Program-made: the position numbers and the translations under genes
Part shown: in pieces, positions 12,770-24,225 of the stretch
Layout of the letters: every line of letters starts with the position of its first letter
How positions within the stretch are numbered: the first letter of the stretch is position 1
The notes under the pieces: generated by a model
What the model was told of the DNA's origin: nothing
The model's input: the letters and a program-made list of their open reading frames with translations, nothing else
Databases searched by the model: none
NCBI RefSeq assembly: GCF_947623445.1
Contig: NC_135240.1
Span: 9,796,001 to 9,860,000, forward strand
Length of the DNA stretch: 64,000 bases
Direction of reading: 5' to 3'
DNA from: Clavelina lepadiformis
Lineage: Eukaryota; Chordata; Ascidiacea; Aplousobranchia; Clavelinidae

Positions 12770-14008
12770 AAATTAACTTTTTCTGTTGTATATAAATGAT
12801 CTACCCAACAGCACTTCCCTTGGAACAAGAATATTTGCTGATGATACAGTATTATACAATTCGTATTCAAATAATGCAGAAATTGAAAAACAAATGACAA
12901 TCGAACTTGATAAAGTAAATCATTGGCTAAAAATTAACAGGCTTTCTTTAAGTTACAGTAAAAAATTTTTCATGATAACAACACTTAAAATCTGCAAATG
13001 GCAAAAAGTAAACTTGACCATTAATGGCAAGAAAATAGAAAGGGCTACCAAAATTAAATATTTAAGCATAATACTAGATAAACAATTTAAATGGAACTAT
13101 CATGTTGAAGGTCTTTGCAAAAAAACTGTCAAGAATCTGTGGTGTCTTGTACAAAATTCGACAATTTACCAATAAAAGGTTCTGATGATGTTATACTATA
13201 GTCTAGTTTACAGTGCCTTATATTATGGTAAATTGGCTTGGGGATCTGCATCAAATAGTGTTTTAAAACCATTAAATATAATTCACAATAAAATAGCAAG
13301 ACTAATTACCAACAGTAACAAACATACCAAAATAACTATAGTCGATAGTCAAAATATACCACAAACGATAGTCTAAATATATCTCAAATCTACCAATTAC
13401 AGACAGGCAATTTTATGCATAATTATTACACAAGTCTTCTTCCCCAAATATTTAATGACTATTTCAGCGAAATCCAAACAGTACACAAATATAACACTAG
13501 ATCATCACAGGAAAACTTATTCTTGCCCCGAACCAAAACAGTAAAAGATAAAAAAATTAACATTTCGAGGACCTAATTTTTGGAATGAACTACCAAACAA
13601 TATAAAAAAATTAAAACTCATAAATATTTCTCATATCAATTGAGAAGTGGACTTGTGCAAGGGAAGTGCTGTTCGGATAATTGTGAATAGGGTGACGGAT
13701 GTATGGTTTTAAATTGTTTTTGCATCATATTGTTATTGATTTTTGATCTGGTTAAAAGGAAATGTTCTGCTGTTGGTTCTGTGGTGTGTCTCTGTTTTTG
13801 TTTTGCAGTGAATTGTTTTAATTAATTGAATTTCATTTTATTTCTAACCGTTTCCATTGTACATCTTTTGCAATAGAATCTGGGGCAACTGACCTGAATG
13901 ACCGTGAGGTCTTTTCGCTGCCCCACACCAATCAATTGTGTTAAATTGTATTGTGATACTTTATTTTTTACTTTGAATGGTGAAATAAATTTTCTCTCTC
14001 TCTCTCTA
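12770..14008 (+). mobile_element. CR1/L2-like (Jockey-superfamily) LINE, 5'-truncated, with CT-rich tail
   Basis: The remnant begins inside the reverse transcriptase: LFLLYINDLPNSTS, then the catalytic block IFADDTVLY (F-A-D-D), then HWLKINRLSLSYSK, IKYLSIILDKQFKWNYHV and, after a frame break near 13175, SALYYGKLAWGSAS and IIHNKIARLI. A further frame break near 13376 leads into FNDYFSEI and a final FWNELPNNIKK block near 13580-13615. This is the usual C-terminal layout of CR1/L2-type ORF2. The 3' untranslated part ends in gaatggtgaaataaa and a CT run. No endonuclease or ORF1 is present. Frameshifts and stops show it is dead. A second copy is at 63030-63731. Confidence 0.8.
12786..13376 (+). 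pseudogene. LINE reverse transcriptase C-terminal fragment (frameshifted)
   Basis: Two open segments (12786-13175 and 13185-13376) in different frames carry the palm FADD motif and the thumb/C-terminal part of a non-LTR reverse transcriptase. The first residue at 12786 is TTG, not a real start. The catalytic DD lies near 12840-12845. The protein is inactive because everything upstream of the palm is missing and the frame is broken between the two segments. Confidence 0.8.
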
Positions 14009-14120
14009 ACAAACAATGCTTCTTAAACCAAAGCAATAACAGCAATTCATTTTAGTGCAAACTTCTTTTTACAATATTTTCTAACTGGCAGTTGTTTTTA
14101 CACTCACTGCATCCGTTATG

Positions 14121-17100
14121 GAGCGGATATGTAATGTTATGGATTTAAATCACACAACAAACGTTTAGTTCATTCAAAGACATGTGAGTAGATTGTGAGT
14201 ACAGTATAAGCGATATATTAATTCATGTTCCTGTAAGATTTTCCTCTCCATTTTTGTTTGTCAAATAGCTTCAGTTAAAGAATAAAAACTTGAAATGTAT
14301 GTCTACGAAAAATGTAAACTCTGGTTGCAGCCAAAAGTAAAACTTGTTTTGCCTAGATTTTAATTTCTTGATTTATAATGTCATTTAATTTTAATTTGGA
14401 TGGCAATTAAACCTAAGCTTAGAAAAACTCTTGAAAGTAATAATTAGTCCGACATGACTAGCACAGCATAAACATTAATTATCCAAGAAACCTTACATGC
14501 TTATATATTAGTTTTAGTTTTAAATGCAGACAAATTGCAAAAACTTGCTTTCTTTATAATCCAATGATGTAATGAGTAAAGGTGCAATTAATTACACTAT
14601 TTGTAATCAGTAAAACCAAAAATTTTTTCATGATTTTCTTTTTATAACATAACAAATACATCAAACGCAAGGCTCACAAAAACATGTTGAACAGGTGTAT
14701 GACATGTGCTAACCTTTATTGATGATGTAGTACTGTATTACAGAGGGTGTTATGACAAAAACCATTTAAAGGCTTTTGATACAAAAAGAAAGATCCTTTA
14801 CTGCATCATTTGCATTCAACTAGAGCTTTGCTACTAAACAACATGTAAATGAGAAAAAAATAAAAAGAGAACGACTAGATACTTTGCAATTGGAAACAAA
14901 TTGTAACAGTAAGCCTATACTTTGGGTACATGGCATAGTTGCTGGATAAACTGACAATAGTAGAATTTAGATTATTGTATTATTGTTTACAACTCAAAAT
15001 GTCCCTACAAGGTCTAACCATAATTTCATACATATCAACAGTTAACTTGACATTTGAGTATTCTTATTTTAAATACGGATTTCGCCAAATTTCTGTAAGC
15101 ATAAGCGGGTTGGTATTATTCCACCATATTAAGTAGCAGTTAACTAGAACAAGTGTTAACTAGAAGTAACTAGCTAACTAACTGCTTATTATCACAAATC
15201 CACACAACATTTCTTACACTGCTTATATATTTTGTTATACCTGACATGAAACTTTCCACAGATATATATAAGATTTCAAAGCTTATTCATGCTTCATAAC
15301 ATGAGTTTAATGTATATATAAGTTATAACATTTAAGTAAATAACCAACCTCCATCTTTTTACAAAAACTCATTTCCACATATTATTTACAAGTATGGTTG
15401 AAGCTTTTTTACATAAAAATAAACAAATGTAACAATTTTTGCTGATAAGTCATGCAGAGCTAATAGGAAGATACCTGTTTCCAACCCTAATTCCACTGAA
15501 AGCATTCACAATTAAAACACAAACTGTAAGAACACATACCTTGGAAAAATTGCACAACTGATTCAATTATTTTCAACATAAGTTGAACCAGTACAGAAAA
15601 CTCACATACTTCTGATGTAAAGTGAGTTTCATCATGTGAAGTTGTGCAAAAAATTTGATTTAAACTGAACTTGGCAGAAGTAAGTTTTTCCAACATTGAA
15701 ACACCAAAACGCATCAAATGTTTTAATTAGGTGCAAGCACAGCAAAGACGTTTTGCATTAATAGCAATCAGACCATCAGGCAGAGTTAGCCATAAGATAG
15801 TTAAAAACTCAAACTTTTCCACTGAAAACAATATCCACCGCTCACCAATCAAATGTTTCCCTATTTTTACAAGCGAAGTTGCTCTCACACACATACAGCC
15901 TTGCGGCGGGCGCAGATTCAGCGTGTGTAAAAAGAATGCAATCTTAGTTATGCTTTGTTAACACCAATTGGTTAACCATGTTTTATTGCGCATTGCTGCT
16001 TTGTGATCTATCTCATCATTATTGCTATATTTTAGTGTATTGTGCTGAGTATGACGTGATTATTAGCCAATCATTAGCGTAATTTAAGTCATGCCACTAC
16101 TATGGAATATTCTGCAATCAATTTAAAAGAAAAGGCTAATGTAATTATGTAATAACTCATTTAGTATGAATTAGCAAGTGTGGTGATGTTCTGCTTTTTG
16201 GATGCTTGCTTAATTCCTATTCTGATGTGCTATTTTGTGCATGTCATTTATTGACGTTCAGTCATGTCGTGTGTCCGATACAAGGTATAATATGTTGAAT
16301 ATAATATGGTAATCAGATATTACTGTTGTAATATGTTTGAAGCTATTAATCATGAAGGCAATAATAAGACTCAGACGATAGTACGGCAATCATTCTTAAC
16401 GTCTGGTTTAATCATAAATCACAACCTTCTGATAATATTTTAGTAACGGTTAGTCAACACATAACACCATTGCCAAAGCATCGTAACTAAAATGGTAGTT
16501 AACCATTATAATTAAATTGAACAATACATTATAAACATGAGATCTAAGTCTGATTCTAACAGTAGTTTCAGGATAGCATAAGGCGAGATATATAGCTGTT
16601 TATGGAAGTTTTGAAGGAAAGTATACAAAACCTATGTGTTTGTTGTTTCAGGTTTGTTGACCTTTATCAGCTTTCGAAACTTACCCACACAGCATATTAA
16701 CGTGTATGAAAAAAAAAAAAAAGTTGTAGATGTATCACAATAACAATGATCAGTAATTTTCAAAACACCAAGATCATGTTTCAAATGCTGCATCACTAAG
16801 CCAGATGTTGAGTTATTAAGAATTTGAAGTTTGTACTGTTTGTCACAAATATTTCTAACAGGATAATATCGAAATGTTTTCGGACAGATTTTTGGTCTAA
16901 TTATTTATTAGCCTGTCTTCTTTTCGAACTGACATTTTCAACTAAAAAAAGAGTTAAATGGGCATCAGTATATATGTGATACAGAGGTTGTTGTTTTATA
17001 AGCCCTCAGTCTCATGACCAGACCAGTCTGTGCCTATAAAGTGGGTGAGCTCGTAAAGTGGAAAGTGCGTTTTCATATATATGGTCAAACGTCCTAAATT

Positions 17101-20100
17101 GGGCGCACACAGATTTGACCCCAAAAAATGCGCACCGGTCATTATAAAAAACAAACAAAAAATAAATCATCGCCTTTTATGTCCTTATCTTTCATCTAAC
17201 CATACGCTAAAGATAAGCTCATTGAATCACAGAATCAGAAGCAATAACATGCGCTTGAATTTGGTACACATTTTGCGGTTTGCACGTTCAAAAACGCAGG
17301 TCACCTGAACGGTCTTGAGAGGATTGTACGCGTGACTGAAGTTTTTTTATTTGGTGTCTTTTATAATGTAAATCTTAATTTATATGTTAAATATGTTTCA
17401 TAAAGCAGTTTATTTCCACCCATGTTCACTGCACAAACCTAATTAAGTGGACTTACTGAACTAGGAAATAGGATGGCAAAGCTTTTAACCATTTAAGACA
17501 TGAAAAGTGGGTCGCTACTTTCGAATTGTGGATGAAAAGCTACATTGCACTTGTCGCTAAAAGGCACAACAATTCTACCGCTGGCATTAAAGCGTTAACT
17601 GCGTTATAACTTCAAAATCACTCAGCCTTATCATTTTCACTTACAGTGTGGTGAGTAATAAAATCTCTCACGGTCGGAATTGAAAAGATGATACCGTGAT
17701 GGTTACGTCAAGAGTCATGAGTTTTGTAAATGCTGAAATTTTTATTTTGGGCTTTTGCGATTCAGTTGTTGACCGGACTTGAATTCTCCTTAATGATGTT
17801 CAGATAAATTACCTCGCTTGAACTGATGTGCCATATATATACCGATGTAATGTTTGCAATCCTTCCTTCAGTAAGCTTTGCCCGAAGGTGAAAGCCTTTG
17901 TGTCTGATAATAAATAAAATAAAAACTTTATTTTCATTTAGTAATTTGTATAGGCAGAAGTTGTTTTGTATACACAAGCGATATTAAGCAACTAACAGCA
18001 TTGTCACGCCGTTTGAGAAATGAGAACTCATATCATCGATGCAGGGTAGATTTTGCAGGTAGATTTGCCAGGTAGAGACCGGGTAAACTTGTTTATGCAG
18101 CAAAACGAAATCTTGCTGAAGAAGGCAAACCTTATTAGCGCAGCGCGATATTTATTTTTTTCCTGTCTACAACATATCGGAGGTCCCTCAGGGTTAGAAT
18201 TGGGAAAAGGAAGCAAGTGGCATGTTGTTGCAGTGAAGCGTGTATTCAATGATGTCAGGTCTATAAATAGACGAGAGGTGGTAACGAAGATTTTGCTGTG
18301 AATAGCTCGCATATTATTGTTAATTTGCTTTGCAACGTTTTGCGGCAATCTTAGTGCTACTTACTATTTATTGATGCTTTTTTCTTTATTATAAGGTGTT
18401 GTGCCCCACATGTTTTGTTTTTGTTTAGTGTGTTAAGTCTCATGTTTTTTAATTTTTCTCAGGTGTTACGCCTCGTCATCAAAAACATCGTCTTAGCCTA
18501 TTAGTGTACTCATCAATTTTATTAGGTTAAGCAACGCAATTCGATAAGGGTTCATGAATAAGATCATTCCATACAGAATAAGTTGAAAAGGCCACACAAC
18601 AAGAAATTCAAAGAGGCAAATAATTGACTTTGATATTAACAGCATGCCATTCTATTGTTGGTAGACAATACTATTTGCAATATTTACATTCTACCTTCAC
18701 CAAACATAATACATATTAACAAAAAGTAGTGAGTCTTAATTCAAACCGTAAGTGGCCCAGCCCTAGTACTAAAAACCTTTTCACTGCGTCATTGCATTCA
18801 ATTTTATGCAATCGTGTTCTGAAAAAGACTTATAAAATGAGATTACGAGCTTACAAAGCGAGATAATTTACTACAGTAACTAATGGAGTAAATTGTGATC
18901 ACACAAAATTGGGCTTTACAAGCAGATGAACCTATAAACTGCGGGCTTATAAAGTGGCAACCACTATAAATCATAAGCCTGCCTATGTTTACAGCACATA
19001 AAAATACACATTAGCTGTCCCTATTTTCCTTGGGAAAAATGACTAAGACTTTAAAAACTGACAACTGAATTCAAAATGACACTGCAATGAAAACAAAAAT
19101 GTATTGGATAATATAACACAGTTAACCACTTGGTGTTGACAAAGTACAAATGAAATTGTATTCTACAATCAAAGACCAGCGCTTGCCACAATGGCATTGT
19201 TTACTCATTTCATCAATTGATTTAAATCTCAGCCTCAGTTGTGACAATGGGTTTAAATAGAAAGTGGTGTCAATGTGTGCTAAGGCTTAATGATTAGTAC
19301 AAGAAATGCTTATTTCGAAATGATGCCAAGCTGCTGTGCAATTCAAAATTGCATTAAATCATTCGTTAAAAGTGTTAATTCACCCACTGAAACGATAAAA
19401 TAATGCATGCATTTGTACTTTTAATGCACTACTAAAGTCTCTCGTTGATTATTATTTCTAGATGTATCACCGAAAACAATACTGCCTTTGAAAATGTGGA
19501 ATTTGTGAAAGGAAGCAACAAAAGTCTTATGTATCCTTAAAAAGTTTGACATTGCATAAAGAAAGAAACAATAGACTAGCATTAAAACTTTTCCAACCAG
19601 AGAGACAATGGATATTAAAGTGAAAAATCTTTAATAAAATTTAAATTATATCATAATTGGGCTATCAAATCATTATTAAGACACCCAACAAAGCTTACTG
19701 GTTAAAATTGCTTTGTTTAGAAATTTCCATAACTGGCACACAGGTTATGTTTGTTGACTGGCATTAGAAGCACCATATCCCAATTACACCTTCATACAGG
19801 TATGATTGTGCATCCTACATAGTTTGTTTGAAAACATGCTGCAAGAGAAACTGAGCAATAATCAACTAACAAATGGCTCATGGAAAGAAAAGGTAAAATG
19901 AGTGGAATCGAGCCATTGTCTGCATTGCTGCAATTGCACTTTATGCTTCTGTATCATACTGCAAAATTAATATTACGAATTGTTTTGTTAAAGTGATACA
20001 AGAGGGGCCTAACTTCATTTGCGTTTGACAAGCAACGTAAAGAAAATGGTGAAAACATCATTTGAATATATTGACTTAGTTACAACACCGTGTAACAACT

Positions 20101-20880
20101 TTGGGTAAGGCATGAATGACATTTAATATAATAAACGATTAAGGCAAGTAATTAAGGCAGAAAAGCACATCATCACACCAAAGTTTTGCTTCTGCACACA
20201 CTTCTTTTTTGGAAAGGATCTCCAGCAAACAGCTTGGTAGTGTGCAATTGTTTTCCGATCAACAATGGAGAGTCATGACCGTGAGAGAAACTACCTGTAC
20301 ATCAGTGACTACTGATTTACAGGATTAGCAGAGCTCTTTGTAATTGTACTGTATACAGTAGGATACTGGTTTATTGAAATTATTATAGTACGAAAACAAT
20401 AGAATGTGAGTGTCCTTTTTAAAAAAACGGAAAAATTTCGGACAAAAGTAATTGTCCGAAATTAATAGAATCACCTTATCATGACAGCAAATAATAAGTA
20501 ACAAAAGCAGATAAAAGTTACATATGGACGCAATGTCGTGAAAACAAAAAGACAAGTCAAAATATCAACACTAAAGATCAGATTATTATTTCGCACCAAT
20601 GGGAAGAAATTTTTTAAGGTGGAAGCCATCTAGTGAATACTTTAAATGACATGATAAGTTATTTTTTGATTAATTACAGTAAACATTGCTTGAACCTCGA
20701 AAAACGTTTGAAAAAGACATTTTTGGCATTAGCAATAATGGCATAAGCATTAACTGATTTTTAGTATTTTGATGAGGCCATTCAAGTCACTTTGAGTTTA
20801 CCAAAAGTTTAAAAAAGTGATGAACATCCCTGAGCTTCCACTGCGTATAAATAAATGCATTTCAGGTACAGTAATTACAT
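14121..20880. other. 6.8-kb stretch with no recognised gene
   Basis: No exon, RNA gene, LTR or MITE could be supported. Short open frames such as 18053-18301 and 15731-15961 show no known domain, and overlapping frames on the opposite strand are equally open. Phrases such as 'ttataaagtgg' recur at about 17030-17070 and 18820-18965 and may be remnants of a common repeat. Confidence 0.5.
20434..20463. repeat. 12-bp perfect hairpin
   Basis: aatttcggacaa is followed after 6 bases by its exact reverse complement ttgtccgaaatt. There is no neighbouring gene, and no terminator or regulatory function can be assigned. Confidence 0.7.
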
Positions 20881-20918
20881 TTTTTACAGATAAAGGCTTG
20901 GTTGGTGTCGTGACCACG

Positions 20919-21603
20919 AAACTTAAAAATGAACTCCCAGTGGTGTTCATGTCACGGACACTCAGTTAATGTTGTCCCCGACGCCCTTTCAAGAGTTTTT
21001 GCCACGGTGGATTGCCTAAAAGACTTGTCATCGCTTCATGATTCCCTCGGACATCCGGGCTACGCTCGACTCTATCGTTTCATTCGTTTTCGAAACCTTT
21101 CATAAACCAGCGAGGAAGCAAGAACTGCTTGTAAGTCCTGTTGTGTTTGCACCGAGATTAGACCCCGCTTTTTTAAAAGACCGCCTGAAATACTCGTGAA
21201 AGCTACTCACCCGTGGGAACGTTTGACTATTGACTTCAAAGGACCCGTTAAGGGGACAAAACCTTATCTATTGGTGAATCTTGATGAATTTAGTCATTAT
21301 CCTTTTGTTTATCCTTGCAAGAAGATGTCTTCAGACATCGATTGTCGATGCGCCCTTTTTTGCTTGTTTGGTTTTCCGGCATACATACATAGTGATCGAG
21401 GATCCAGCTTCATGAGTCGGGAACTTAAAGATTTCTTTATGGCTCGAGGAATTGCGACGAGTTATTCTACTCCGTATCATCCTCAAGGGAACTCACAATG
21501 CGAAAGAGCCAATCAAACAATTTGGAGAACCATAAATTCTTTGCCTCCTACAAAATCTCAGAAGAACATTGGGAGTTGGAAGGGAATACGAAAGATATTT
21601 TAA
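20919..21603 (+). mobile_element. Ty3/gypsy pol fragment: RNase H tail, zinc-binding domain and integrase core
   Basis: One segment ends with the RNase H-like LPVVFMSRTLS. A second frame starts with NVVPDALSRV, the typical end of gypsy RNase H. It continues into the integrase HHCC domain (SLHDSLGHPGYARLYRFIR, then CKSCCVC) with one TAA in between near 21104. The catalytic core is open at 21196-21603: TIDFKGP (first Asp), HSDRGSSF (second Asp), and QCERANQTIW (Glu). Gag, protease, reverse transcriptase and LTRs are not seen. It is an LTR-retrotransposon fragment, not functional. Confidence 0.85.
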
Positions 21604-22171
21604 TCTATATAAGTCCACAAGACCTTGAATTTTTATGTAATGATACACAAATTTTTGCAATGCGTCTTGTCATAAAAATAGTGTACAGTTCATTAAATTA
21701 ATTAGAACATATAATAAATATATATAAACAATATAGCAAATTACAGCAGAATCAAAAACCCCACTCTCCTATTTTGCATATATTGAACTTATCATACTCA
21801 GCATTTTTACTAAGCTGTGTCTCTGAAGAACATACATTGATTAACAACATATATGATCCAAATGTACATATAATTTTATCTCTAATATAAACTGTTTGAA
21901 TACTTAAATCCACAGTAACACAATGAGGATTTGCATTACACCACTACCAAAGTGCGCAAAATGAGAAGCCTCCACCTAAAAGCATCTATACAACCAAAAT
22001 AAAAAATTACAGCCTATGAGTAGTTATCTTGGTCAAAGATGACAATATTATATGATATATATATATAACACAAAAGTAGAAACATTTACACCAAAGTTTT
22101 AAAGTGTTTAAAACCGTACAGTTGGCATGGCATAAGACAACTTAAGTAAAACCTTTGAATGTAATAAAATC
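21604..22171. other. AT-rich stretch without recognised feature
   Basis: No gene or repeat border was seen between the gypsy fragment and the 102-bp MITE. Confidence 0.5.
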
Positions 22172-22273
22172 GGGTCTAGTATACAAGTGCAAAACCAGAT
22201 GACGTTACAATTTTAATAGCTGGAGTCTAGTATACAAAGGCATCCAGTGGTTATGCACTTGTATATTAGACCC
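22172..22273. mobile_element. 102-bp MITE with 20-bp inverted ends
   Basis: The ends gggtctagtatacaagtgca and tgcacttgtatattagaccc are inverted repeats with one mismatch. The element is flanked by a perfect 8-bp duplication, ataaaatc, at 22164-22171 and 22274-22281. There is an extra internal 'gtctagtatacaa' at about 22225. The 8-bp duplication suggests hAT mobilisation, but the GGGTCTAG end is unlike the other hAT elements here. Confidence 0.85.
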
Positions 22274-22281
22274 ATAAAATC

Positions 22282-23139
22282 AACTTAGTGGTTTGTGATA
22301 AATATATCACTTAATATAATATAAAATTGTGTACGACATAGAATTCTCGTCTATCGAATCAGCGAAGCATAACACTGCGTGACGTAATCGATGCTTCCCT
22401 CTTACTGTGCGTGCATTTTGATTCATTCAGTCTCTTTTGGTTTCTACGTTCAACGCCGCAACATGTCTTTATGCTGTTGCTGTCACAATGTTCTATTTTG
22501 ATTTATTCGTTCAATGAAACTTCAATATAACCAGATTATACAGTTGTTGAGGTGTACAATTGATTCTAAGATTAAGAGAAGCGAAACAACGACCTGAGAC
22601 TCATTTATTATCGAGGACTACAATTCAACAGACAAACATTGTAATTGAAGTGGTCATCCTTACGGGCTAAGGAACGATAAACCAATCATTTCATTACAGG
22701 TTAATATAAAATCAAGCCACATTGGTCATAAAAGTTGAATGTTCACAATTACTGTTCAAAGCTTAATTTCTTAAATCAGATCTGGGTCAACACAGTTAGC
22801 CACAAATCGGCAAAAACATCAAATTTATTAGTGAGTTTCCAAACCTCAAGCTGTATTAAGACTTTAAGAGTAACCTTATAGGAAAGAAAACAATTTATTG
22901 TGTCACACATTGATGTCAACTTTCACAATGCATGCATGCAGGAAAAGGGAAATGACAAACGACAAGGACAAATGTGAAATTATACAGCAACGCACATATG
23001 CAATGACGTTTATCAAGACGACAAGGAAAAAAGACACAAAAAGGTGATCATAATAGTCAAAGTTTGATGAAATTAAAGAGAGAATTTTCTATGGAATTTC
23101 GGACTGTAATGAAAAATCAAGAAAAGCAGCTTTCATTGT
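22282..23139. other. Stretch without recognised gene
   Basis: No exon, RNA gene or repeat boundary was identified. Confidence 0.45.
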
Positions 23140-23345
23140 AGTGTTTATTTTTCACCGTTGACTGTGGGAAAAAAAATATAGTGTTAACCTCGTTGTAGAC
23201 TGGTCATACAAGAAATACGATCACAAACAATCAATGAACAAGAAAAAGGGGTAACACCCTCAGGGCTTAAAACATGCAAGATGTAAATCACAATAGTGCT
23301 ACAATGATGGAAAGTTAGCACGGCCGCCAAACTCAAACATGTTTA
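23140..23345. repeat. Dispersed repeat X, copy 2
   Basis: It aligns by eye with 12085-12345 and 52765-52945 through 'caccgttgactgtggga', 'tcacaaacaatcaatgaaca', 'gggcttaaaacatgcaagat' and 'agttagcacggccgccaaac'. Ends are not defined. Confidence 0.55.
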
Positions 23346-23435
23346 GCTAAAATGTGCTATTATCTGTAGTTACATTAATTATTGCTTTCAGTTACATTAT
23401 TTAGAACACATTAGTCACATTCTATTGTTCTAAAG

Positions 23436-23839
23436 CAGAGGTGTCCAACCTTTTTGACCAAAGAAGCACATGCGATTTACGAATGATTACGCGGGCCACT
23501 TAAGTGTTTACTGCTAATTTCTAATTAAAACACTCACACCAAAATTTTAATCTTAGAAATAAATTGTGATGAAAGAAAATTAACTTGAACAGTTGCGCAC
23601 TCCTGCACTAGAGACTGTAGTATATTATCTATCTATTGCTCTATTGTCTATTATCTCTACTATCTATTGTTCTATGATATAGAGCAATAGACAAAAAAGC
23701 ATACAATAAATGCCAATTTCTCGGAATGTAAGTTCGCCACAAATAATGTAGGCGATTCAGTTGATAAAATAATTCATTTCGAAAAACAACGTGCGGGCCG
23801 CTCAGAACCTTCCCGCGGGCTAAGGGTTGGACAATCCTC
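23436..23839. mobile_element. hAT-type MITE (family 1, copy b, opposite orientation)
   Basis: The 404-bp element is flanked by an 8-bp duplication, ttctaaag, at 23428-23435 and 23840-23847. The left end cagaggtgtccaacc is inverted against the right end ggttggacaatcctc. Reverse-complemented, it matches 9337-9754 over both halves. A STR-like tract (tctattgctctattgtctat...) at about 23625-23690 is inserted or expanded in its middle. Confidence 0.88.
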
Positions 23840-24045
23840 TTCTAAAGGTTGCAGAAAATATTGCATATATCAAAAAAAGACTTTCCCAACAAAATTAAAA
23901 ATACAAGTGAATAAAGATCTTGAATTTTTTTTTAAATGTCATGGACTAAGAAGTCAGAATGTATTTTTATATATACATATGCTGTATAATAAAACAAAAG
24001 AATAGCAATAATAGATTACCACGAAGTAAAATCTATACACTATAG

Positions 24046-24225
24046 CAAAAGTGGGCAAACCAAGATCTTTTTAGTGGCTCTTCTAGCTGAATAGTAATAT
24101 CCATTATTGTTTATTATCCATGCATTGTTTACCGTATTTGTATTGACACTACTGATTTTGCGGGTCACTGGTGTTTGTAGTTTTCCGCAAGTGACTCTTT
24201 CATTAAACTAGTTTGACCACCCCTG
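24046..24225. mobile_element. Probable small hAT-type MITE
   Basis: Ends caaaagtgggcaaac and gtttgaccacccctg are imperfect inverted repeats of the type seen in hAT elements. The flanking octamers (cactatag and tactgtac) agree at only five of eight positions, so the borders and the target duplication are uncertain. Confidence 0.5.

Larger units (their letters stand above)
11280..14120. repeat. Diverged duplication, copy B (interrupted by a LINE)
   Basis: This is the counterpart of 7420-8230. The homologous blocks are at about 11280-11720, 12460-12610 and 14040-14110. Between the last two blocks lies the LINE copy of 12780-14008, which is absent from copy A. The region 12085-12345 also carries a dispersed repeat not seen in copy A. 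Both insertions therefore post-date the duplication or affected only this copy. Confidence 0.5.

Noticed and set aside
18028..18348. Overlapping 106- and 82-codon frames on both strands
   Set aside because: No domain, no conserved motif and no splice context; both strands are equally open.
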